From Oscillospiraceae bacterium (GTDB taxonomy: Bacteria > Bacillota > Clostridia > Oscillospirales > Oscillospiraceae), in assembly GCA_017452505.1 (NCBI GenBank), contig JAFTMI010000014.1, positions 1 to 53,918 of the forward strand: a stretch of 53,918 bases of DNA, read 5' to 3'. Below the pieces are notes generated by a model that searched no databases, was not told the origin of the DNA, and worked only from the letters and a program-made list of their open reading frames with translations. Position numbers and translations under genes: made by a program. Below are positions 48,031 through 53,918 of this stretch, piece by piece (the first letter of the stretch is position 1; every line of letters begins with the position of its first letter).

Positions 48031-49536
48031 ATGAGAGGCATACCGTCTTTGATAACCGATATTCGCAAAAAAGTGTTCACCGAGGTGGCAAAAATGGCCT
48101 ATGCCGGTGGCGATTACTCCAAGGCAGAGGATCTGCCCTACGTGATCGTGCCCGGAGACCGGCCTTTGCACCGGGAGTCTGTGTTCCTGGAGCGGGCTAT
48201 CGCCGGTGAGCGTGTCCGTTTGGCTATGGGCCTGTCCATTCGGTCGGTGCAGACCCGCACTTTGATGACCGAGGGAATGGATGCAGCAGCCGGAGCGGAG
48301 CAGTATTACGAGCCCCCGCTCATTAACATTATCCCTTACGCCTGTCATGCCTGCCCCACCAACCAGTACAAGGTCAGCAACTACTGTCAGAACTGCCTTG
48401 CGGCATCCTGTCAGAAGGTTTGCCCCAAGGATGCCATTTCTTTCCGGAACAACCGTTCCTATATTGACTTGGATAAGTGTATCCGTTGCGGAAAATGCGC
48501 CACAGCCTGCCCCTATAATGCCATTGTTCACTTAGAGCGGCCTTGCCAGGCTGCTTGCGGTATGGATGCCATTACTTCCGATGAGCATGGCCGGGCGGTG
48601 ATCAACCAGGAAAAGTGCGTGGCTTGCGGCCAGTGCCTTGTGAGCTGTCCCTTCGGCGCCATTGTGGATAAAGGCCAGATTTTCCAGGTGATCCAGTCCA
48701 TTCTGAAAGGCGATAAAGTCATTGCAGTGGTTGCCCCGGCCTTTATCGGCCAGTTTGGCAAGCACTCCACCCCCGGTAAATTCATTGCAGCTATGAAGAA
48801 ATTAGGCTTTGCAAGAATCGTGGAGGTGGCGGTAGGAGCGGACATCTGTACTATCGAAGAAGCCAAAGACTTTATGGAGCGAGTGCCCAACGAACAGGAC
48901 TATATGGCGACATCTTGCTGTCCGGCCTGGCAGTCGATGATCTATAAGCTGTTCCCGGGGGAAACCAAAAACATTTCCATGACACTGACACCGATGGTCT
49001 TCACAGCCCGCTTGATGAAAAAAAAGTACCCCGGCTGTAAGGTGGTTTTCGTCGGCCCTTGCGCGGCTAAGAAGCTGGAGGCAATGCGGGAGGATATCCG
49101 TTCTGATGTGGACTTTGTCCTGACCTTTGAAGAACTGCAGGGTATGTTCGAGGCTAAGGAGATCGATTTTGAAACCATTGAGCCCTTGGACGATTTGAAT
49201 GAAGGCTCTGCTGCCGGCCGTGGCTTCGCGGTAGCCGGTGGCGTTGCCAAGGCGGTGGAGGATATGGTCCACCAGCTTGACCCCGACCGGGAGATCAAGA
49301 CTGCCCGGGCGGAGGGCCTGCGGGATTGCCGGAAGCTGATGGCAATGGCAAAAGCAGGTAAGTACGACGGTTACCTTTTGGAAGGTATGGCTTGTCCTGG
49401 TGGCTGCGTGGCAGGTGCAGGAACGCTGCTCCCTGTAAACCTGGCTACCAATGTGGTAGGCCGCTACCAGTCGGAGACTGACCGGGTCAGCCCCACAGAC
49501 AGCGCCTACCGGGACACCGGCAGAATCCTGGATTAA
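48031..49536 (+). CDS. Monomeric [FeFe] hydrogenase (group-B-like)
   Basis: A 501-residue iron hydrogenase that interconverts H2 with protons and electrons. The three H-cluster motifs are present: TSCCPAW (residues 294-300), VGPCAAKK (Cys 344) and EGMACPGGCVAGAG (Cys 455 and 459). Upstream are ferredoxin-like clusters: C-HAC-PTNQY, YCQNCLAASCQKVCP, CIRCGKCATACP and CVACGQCLVSCP, for at least two to three [4Fe-4S] centres. The first 90 residues are typical of the group B form, which lacks the [2Fe-2S] domain and NADH-linked partners. The start at 48031 has AAGGAG upstream. No maturation genes (hydE, hydF, hydG) lie in this window. Confidence 0.93.
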   Translation: MRGIPSLITDIRKKVFTEVAKMAYAGGDYSKAEDLPYVIVPGDRPLHRESVFLERAIAGERVRLAMGLSIRSVQTRTLMTEGMDAAAGAEQYYEPPLINIIPYACHACPTNQYKVSNYCQNCLAASCQKVCPKDAISFRNNRSYIDLDKCIRCGKCATACPYNAIVHLERPCQAACGMDAITSDEHGRAVINQEKCVACGQCLVSCPFGAIVDKGQIFQVIQSILKGDKVIAVVAPAFIGQFGKHSTPGKFIAAMKKLGFARIVEVAVGADICTIEEAKDFMERVPNEQDYMATSCCPAWQSMIYKLFPGETKNISMTLTPMVFTARLMKKKYPGCKVVFVGPCAAKKLEAMREDIRSDVDFVLTFEELQGMFEAKEIDFETIEPLDDLNEGSAAGRGFAVAGGVAKAVEDMVHQLDPDREIKTARAEGLRDCRKLMAMAKAGKYDGYLLEGMACPGGCVAGAGTLLPVNLATNVVGRYQSETDRVSPTDSAYRDTGRILD

Positions 49537-49619
49537 GAGAAAACCATACGGCATATTGCTGTATACCAAAAGAATCGCACTGTGGACAAAAACTGTTTAA
49601 TTCAGAAAGGGGAAGCATC

Positions 49620-50582
49620 ATGAAAAAAGCAACAAAGATTTGGTTGGGTATAGCAGCTTCCCTTATCTTGCTTGGAGGCATCGTATTTGGAGGTGTAATG
49701 TCAATGCTTCAATGGGATTTTACAAAACTTTCTACGGTGAATATGGAGACAAATGAATACCAGATCAGCGAAGAATTCAGTGGAATTGCGGTGGGAACGG
49801 ATGTTGCGGATGTGGCGTTTGCTGTGTCCGAGGATGGGAAATGTGCAGTAAAATGCGAGGAAGAGAGCAAGCGGAAGCACACCGTCACCGTGAAAGAGAA
49901 TACCCTTGTGATCAAGATGGAAGATAACCTGAAATGGTTTGAGCGGATCGGCATTCACTTTGCTGCGCCGAAGATAACCGTATATCTGCCCAAGGGGGAA
50001 TACAATGAGATTCTCATTCGGGAAGCCACCGGAGATGTACAGATCCCCAAGGATTTTACATTCAAAACGGTGGATATTTCGCTGAGTACAGGCAAAGTGG
50101 ATTTTTCCGCGTCTGTTTCTGAATCTATGAAAATAAGAAGCAGCACAGGGCATATCTGCGTGAAGAATATATCTGCCGGTTCGCTTGATCTTGTTGCTAC
50201 AACTGGCAGAATTACCGTTTCCAATGTGGTCTGCCGAGAGGATGCTGCGATTCAGGTTTCCACGGGAAAAACTGATCTGACCCAAATGTCCTGTAAAAAT
50301 CTTACATCCAACGGCAGTACTGGAGATATTACCTTAACGGATGTGATCGTTACAGAAAAGCTGTCGGTAAAGAGAAGTACAGGCGATGTGAGATTCGAAA
50401 GCTCCGATGCCGGGGAAATCTTTATGAAAACAAGCACCGGCGCAGTTACCGGAAACTTGCTCTCGGAAAAGGTCTTTGTCACAAAAACCAACACAGGCAA
50501 GGTAAATGTTCCTGGGACGGTCAGCGGCGGAAAATGTGAGATCACTACAAGCACCGGCAATATTAAGATAACAATGAAATAA
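49620..50582 (+). CDS. DUF4097-type membrane-anchored beta-repeat protein
   Basis: A 320-residue protein with an N-terminal membrane helix (residues about 7-29) and a long repetitive extracellular beta-structure. Repeats of about 20 residues each carry an S-T-G turn (SLSTGKVDF, SSTGHICV, ATTGRITV, VSTGKTDL, GSTGDITL, RSTGDVRF, TSTGAVTG, TNTGKVNV, TSTGNIKI), typical of the DUF4097 beta-helix family. Relatives are encoded near PadR or PspC regulators in Firmicutes; here no such gene is next to it. GAAAGGGGAAG is its ribosome site. It lies 83 bases after the hydrogenase, with no clear promoter. Confidence 0.87.
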   Translation: MKKATKIWLGIAASLILLGGIVFGGVMSMLQWDFTKLSTVNMETNEYQISEEFSGIAVGTDVADVAFAVSEDGKCAVKCEEESKRKHTVTVKENTLVIKMEDNLKWFERIGIHFAAPKITVYLPKGEYNEILIREATGDVQIPKDFTFKTVDISLSTGKVDFSASVSESMKIRSSTGHICVKNISAGSLDLVATTGRITVSNVVCREDAAIQVSTGKTDLTQMSCKNLTSNGSTGDITLTDVIVTEKLSVKRSTGDVRFESSDAGEIFMKTSTGAVTGNLLSEKVFVTKTNTGKVNVPGTVSGGKCEITTSTGNIKITMK

Positions 50583-50590
50583 GCAAAAAT

Positions 50591-50636
50591 AAAAAGTTGG
50601 CAGGTTCACTTTGCATTTTGATCTGCCAGCTTTTTT
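50591..50636 (+). terminator. Terminator of the DUF4097 gene
   Basis: AAAAAGTTGGCAG (50591-50603) pairs with CTGCCAGCTTTTT (50623-50635), with one G-T pair, ending in a T-run. Confidence 0.85.
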
Positions 50637-50655
50637 AATAGCCTTATAATATGAC

Positions 50656-50690
50656 GAAAAACGGACCTGCCGAAAGGCAGGTCCGTTTTA
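50656..50690 (-). terminator. Terminator of acsB
   Basis: AAAACGGACCTGCC-GAAA-GGCAGGTCCGTTTT, with TTTTT on the minus strand, lies 16 bases past the acsB stop. Confidence 0.92.
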
Positions 50691-50705
50691 ACTTATGGAA
50701 AGGAA

Positions 50706-52841
50706 TTACATATCGAAGGGTTCCATACCCAGAACAGGGTGACCGACAGTGCCCAGGTACTCCAGCAGCTGCTCGGGGTCTTCCTGGCAAATGGTCTCGT
50801 CGGCGACCATATCGGTGAAGTTCTCAACACCGTACATCTCCAGAACGGTAGCATCCAGACGCTCACGCATCTGATCCTTCAGCATCTTGGGCATCCAGAC
50901 GATACGGCCGGGGCCGCCTTCGGCTGCGATGAACTTCTTGGAAGAGATGAAGTGCTTGCCGTGGCCCATAAAGCCGGGAGTCTGCACACCGCCACCGGTC
51001 ATAGAAGCCATCTCGGAGAAGCTCATGCCCAGAGGTGTGATGCCGGGGTGCTCACGGCAGGTGATGACCACGCCCATGGAGCAGGGCTCAACGCCGCAGA
51101 TACACTCGAAGCAACCACAGGAGGTCATGGGATCCTGGAACAGGGAGTACAGAGTGATCTTCTCAACAGCACCCTGGGAGTACTTGCAGACAGCCTCGTC
51201 CATGGAATCGTAACGACCCAGCTTCTCGTCCTGGCAGCCGGTCTTGAGGATGGGCTGGCAGGGACCTGCGGGATCCAGCTCCTGGGTAGCCTTAGCATCC
51301 AGCCAGGAAACAGCGCCACACAGACCCAGACGCTCGGGAGTAACGATACAAACGTGGCTGGGGGAGAAGGCCTGACACATAATACAGGTGTAGAAGGTGT
51401 CAACGGATTCGTCAGTCATAGAAGCCAAACGGGCATCGCGCTTGTTGAAGATCTCGTTAGCCTGCGCGCGCAGCTCCTTGTTCTTGTCAGCGTCAACAAC
51501 GATGGTGACCTGGCACTTATCCACAACAGCCTCGAACTCGCTCATGACCTTGGCGTACAGCACTTCGCCCAGGTGAGCAAACTTGAAGCCAGCCTCAAAA
51601 TCGGCCTTGGAGATACGGACACGGATCATATCACGCTGACCGGTGTGCATAACGCCCTCGATGCAGTTGATCCAGGCGTGGATCTTACGCTCCATAACGG
51701 ACTCGAAGTCAGCCTGCATAGCCTTGCCGGCAACCTCAATGGTGTAGGACAGGGAGATCTTGGAGCCGACGGGGATCTCGTCGATCTCGGGGCCGATAAC
51801 GGTGATCTTGTGATCCTCGACTTCCTGCATGGTCTTGGTCTGCACCAGCTCGAAGCAGTCCACACGGGAGCCGTCCACTTCCACCTGCATATCGCCCTTA
51901 CGGATGATCTCACCCTCGAAGGCGGTAGCGTAGGAAACGGGAATGTCGATCTTGGTGATCTTCAGCTTGATGTCGCGGGCTTCCAGAGAAGTTGCATTCC
52001 ACTTCTCGGTATCCAGCTGCTGAATCAGGCTCTTGGGAACGCGGAACATATTCTCGGTCTCGTTGGAGATAACGGGGAAGCCCAGCTGAATAGCGCCGGC
52101 ACCGTAGGAAACGATCTCGTCGGACAGGGACTTGTAAGCATTAACAAAAGCGCGGATACGGTCCATGGTGTACTGATACAGAGCCTTGGTATCACCGGGG
52201 GTGATGTTACCGAAGATCAAAGCAGCACGCAGAGCCACGGAAACCACGTGGATAACGGACTGATCCTCATAACCCAGGGGCACAACACGCACGCCCTCGC
52301 CCAGATTCATACCGGCATCAGCACAGTGCTTGACGGAGCTGCCGGTCAGGGTGACCAGCAGGCCCTGTGCCTGGTAGGACTTGGCCAAAGCAACGGTCTC
52401 AGCGGGATCCTCAGCGCCGCCGATGATAACAGCAACACCGGGAATATCGCCGGTAACCAGAGGCAGACCCAGGTTACGGACGAATGCGTCGGACAGGAAG
52501 CCCATCTCGGGCTCTGCGTAGGGCTCAGCGCCCTGCAGATACTTCAGAACTTCCAGGAATTCTGCGCACAGGGCAGAGGCAACGCCACTGTCAAATGCGT
52601 CCTGCAGACGGGGGTTGCGGGTCATCATGGGCTTGATGTCATTTTCCAGAGCGGCCTTCAGCTCACCCAGGTTGTTGATCTTCTTGCCGGTGATGGAATA
52701 GTAGCAGGGGATATTGTAAGCGGTGTTGGGGAAAGCGACGGCTTCGGCCTCGCCGAACTTGGCGATGGCAGCGTCGATAGCGGTTACGGTACGCTCGTAG
52801 TTGTAGTCGTTACCGCTGAAAACTCTATCAAAAAGTGTCAC
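50706..52841 (-). CDS. acsB: Acetyl-CoA synthase (CODH/ACS beta subunit)
   Basis: A 711-residue acetyl-CoA synthase that joins CO, a corrinoid-bound methyl group and CoA in the Wood-Ljungdahl pathway. The A-cluster ligands match the known pattern: C-x2-C-x8-C-x9-C (CIMCQAFSPSHVC...GLC, residues about 485-507) for the [4Fe-4S] cubane and the CGC of SCGCFECICG (about 573) for the distal nickel. The N-terminal CODH-binding domain is present, as in full-length bacterial enzymes. The start is GTG at 52841 with AGGAGG upstream. It is downstream of cooC and the CODH catalytic gene. Confidence 0.97.
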   Translation of the reverse strand: MTLFDRVFSGNDYNYERTVTAIDAAIAKFGEAEAVAFPNTAYNIPCYYSITGKKINNLGELKAALENDIKPMMTRNPRLQDAFDSGVASALCAEFLEVLKYLQGAEPYAEPEMGFLSDAFVRNLGLPLVTGDIPGVAVIIGGAEDPAETVALAKSYQAQGLLVTLTGSSVKHCADAGMNLGEGVRVVPLGYEDQSVIHVVSVALRAALIFGNITPGDTKALYQYTMDRIRAFVNAYKSLSDEIVSYGAGAIQLGFPVISNETENMFRVPKSLIQQLDTEKWNATSLEARDIKLKITKIDIPVSYATAFEGEIIRKGDMQVEVDGSRVDCFELVQTKTMQEVEDHKITVIGPEIDEIPVGSKISLSYTIEVAGKAMQADFESVMERKIHAWINCIEGVMHTGQRDMIRVRISKADFEAGFKFAHLGEVLYAKVMSEFEAVVDKCQVTIVVDADKNKELRAQANEIFNKRDARLASMTDESVDTFYTCIMCQAFSPSHVCIVTPERLGLCGAVSWLDAKATQELDPAGPCQPILKTGCQDEKLGRYDSMDEAVCKYSQGAVEKITLYSLFQDPMTSCGCFECICGVEPCSMGVVITCREHPGITPLGMSFSEMASMTGGGVQTPGFMGHGKHFISSKKFIAAEGGPGRIVWMPKMLKDQMRERLDATVLEMYGVENFTDMVADETICQEDPEQLLEYLGTVGHPVLGMEPFDM

Positions 52842-52864
52842 GGTTTTTCCTCCTATAATTTTTT

Positions 52865-52951
52865 GTCATTCCGAGGGAACGAAGTGACCGTGGGAATCCC
52901 CATCTTAAAAGGGAGATTGCCACACCAGCGTGAGCGCTGGTTCGCAATGAC
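52865..52951. repeat. GTCATTGCGA-type intergenic repeat, copy 3
   Basis: A longer, composite form: it begins GTCATTCCGAGGGAACGAAG, and ends, inverted, with CACACCAGCG-TGAG-CGCTGGTTCGCAATGAC. The whole is an imperfect palindrome of about 87 bp between acsB and cooC, within what is otherwise one operon. Confidence 0.8.
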
Positions 52952-52961
52952 CATGTGTTGT

Positions 52962-53726
52962 TTACTCACGATCTAAGATCGCTTTGATGTTGCGAATTTC
53001 TTCGATTGCTTTGGGACTGAAATCGTAGGGTGATTTACCCTGGCGGTCTGCGTCGATGATATCGGTGTTGTAGTGGATGCAGCCCAAGAAGTCCTCAGCG
53101 GGAATGGCGTTGCGGACGAATTCTTCGTCCTGGGCATCCCGGACCTTGTTGGCAACCACACGCACCTGCTTGACACCCAAATCCTTTGCAAGACGCTTTA
53201 CATTCCGGTAGGTCTGTACGCTGCGGGCGCCGGGCTCAATGACCACGATAAACTGGTCCATATTCGCCGCAGTGCCTCGGCCCAAATGCTCCAACCCCGC
53301 TTCCATGTCCATAATGACCACATCGTTTTTCCGATAGGTCAGTGCAGACAGGATGGACTTGAGCATCACATGCTCGGGACAGACACAACCGCTGCCACCC
53401 ACATCCACAGTGCCCATCACCAAAAGCTTTACACCGTTGATCTCCTTGGAAAAGGTATCCGGAATGTCGGAAACCTGGGGATTCAACTTAAAAAACTTAT
53501 TGGCGGCGGTAGCGCCGGTGCGTTCTTCAACCAAAGTACGCATTTTGGAAATGGGGACGATGGCGTCTACTTCTTCCTGCGTAAGGCCTAAGGCCAAGCC
53601 CAGATTTGCATCGGGGTCTACATCGGCGGCCAGGACGGTGCGTCCTTCGTCGGCGTAGAGTCTTGCCAGGGTAGAGGACAGGGTGGTTTTACCCACACCG
53701 CCCTTACCGGTAATCGCTACTTTCAT
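52962..53726 (-). CDS. cooC: CooC-type nickel-insertion ATPase
   Basis: A 254-residue P-loop ATPase of the MinD/SIMIBI type that inserts nickel into CO dehydrogenase. The deviant Walker A GKGGVGKTT (residues 7-15) and DVDPDANLGLALG, with the CVCPEH cysteine pair (residues about 115-120) that binds metal at the dimer interface, identify it. The start codon overlaps the stop codon of the upstream CODH gene as TGATG on this strand, so translation is coupled. Confidence 0.94.
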   Translation of the reverse strand: MKVAITGKGGVGKTTLSSTLARLYADEGRTVLAADVDPDANLGLALGLTQEEVDAIVPISKMRTLVEERTGATAANKFFKLNPQVSDIPDTFSKEINGVKLLVMGTVDVGGSGCVCPEHVMLKSILSALTYRKNDVVIMDMEAGLEHLGRGTAANMDQFIVVIEPGARSVQTYRNVKRLAKDLGVKQVRVVANKVRDAQDEEFVRNAIPAEDFLGCIHYNTDIIDADRQGKSPYDFSPKAIEEIRNIKAILDRE

Positions 53727-53918
53727 CAGATACCCAAAGCCTGGCGCTTAGCCTCAATGCAAGCGATCATCTTGTCGCCCAAAGCCTCGATATCGGTGTC
53801 CACAACGAACTTAGCCTCAACCCACTTGTTGACGCCGTTCTCGCCCTGGAGCAGCTCGGTGACTTCGGTAGAGCCCTTGGAGTAGGGATCCACGCCCAGG
53901 AAGGTCTCGATACCGGTA
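53726..53918 (-). CDS. cooS: CO dehydrogenase catalytic subunit (C-terminal part)
   Basis: The last 63 residues of a gene that runs off the window, ending IEAKRQALGI. The pattern (FLGVDPYSKGSTEVTELL, then WVEAKFVVDTDIEALGDKMI) agrees with the end of Ni-Fe-S CO dehydrogenase catalytic subunits (AcsA/CooS). With cooC and acsB directly downstream this is very likely the CODH subunit of the CODH/ACS complex. The active-site cysteines and histidines lie outside the window. Confidence 0.78.
   Translation of the reverse strand, partial: TGIETFLGVDPYSKGSTEVTELLQGENGVNKWVEAKFVVDTDIEALGDKMIACIEAKRQALGI

Noticed and set aside
50739-52976. 745-codon open frame opposite acsB and a second of 493 codons (31635-33116) opposite glnA
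   Set aside because: Both are low-complexity antisense frames (Leu, Gly, His, Asp runs) created by strong codon bias of highly expressed genes. No start site and no family resemblance.

Overview
The window comes from a low-to-mid GC, Gram-positive-type anaerobe of the class Clostridia, probably a gut or rumen member of the Oscillospiraceae or a relative. Four things point there: a Firmicutes cell-division block (ylmE-sepF-divIVA followed by a T-box-controlled ileS), a miaB-mutS-mutL-miaA-hfq operon, strong AGGAGG-type ribosome binding sites throughout, and Wood-Ljungdahl genes (CO dehydrogenase C-terminus, CooC, acetyl-CoA synthase AcsB) next to an [FeFe] hydrogenase. The lineage is an inference; no 16S sequence is present.

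Layout. 1-2.1 kb: the 5S rRNA ending an rRNA operon, then an ECF sigma factor with a membrane-anchored partner and a CFI-box protein. 2.2-7.6 kb: two paralogous YgjV-type membrane proteins, an MFS transporter under a LysR regulator, a GNAT acetyltransferase, an RluA-type pseudouridine synthase, a small inverted-repeat mobile element and a Cys-rich protein. 7.6-12.6 kb: tRNA-Ser followed closely by an unknown membrane protein, glycerate kinase, an Fe-S aldo/keto reductase and an SGNH hydrolase. 12.6-17.6 kb (minus): ileS with its T-box, divIVA, sepF, ylmE. 17.6-25.4 kb (minus): hfq, miaA, mutL, a CPBP membrane protease, mutS, miaB. 25.6-30.5 kb: a zinc-ribbon membrane foldase, an alpha-galactosidase-like enzyme, a DegV protein. 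30.5-38.3 kb (minus): a DUF362 protein, glutamine synthetase, a small hypothetical protein, an unusual 852-residue ECF sigma fusion, a MATE pump and a flavin reductase. 38.3-42.6 kb: a compact seven-gene redox operon (PAS, P-loop kinase, DUF3786, nitroreductase, ICMT-like protein, 2[4Fe-4S] aldo/keto reductase, zinc ribbon). 42.6-47.3 kb: LytTR/DUF3021, an IS200-type element, DUF3892 with a 26-residue membrane microprotein, AraC and XRE regulators. 47.3-53.9 kb: tRNA-Pro with a duplicated 5' part, [FeFe] hydrogenase, a DUF4097 protein, and the CODH/ACS genes.

How it fits together. The hydrogenase and CODH/ACS genes suggest H2/CO2 or electron-balancing acetogenesis, and many other genes here handle electrons (flavin reductase, nitroreductase, two Fe-S aldo/keto reductases). 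The most unusual objects are the sigma factor fused to a duplicated beta-rich domain, the redox operon, two divergent promoter pairs that share one palindromic TTGCAA -35 box, a tRNA-Pro gene separated from its promoter by a duplication, and a mobile repeat that supplies the C-terminus of a membrane protein. No CRISPR array, prophage or obvious defence island was seen.
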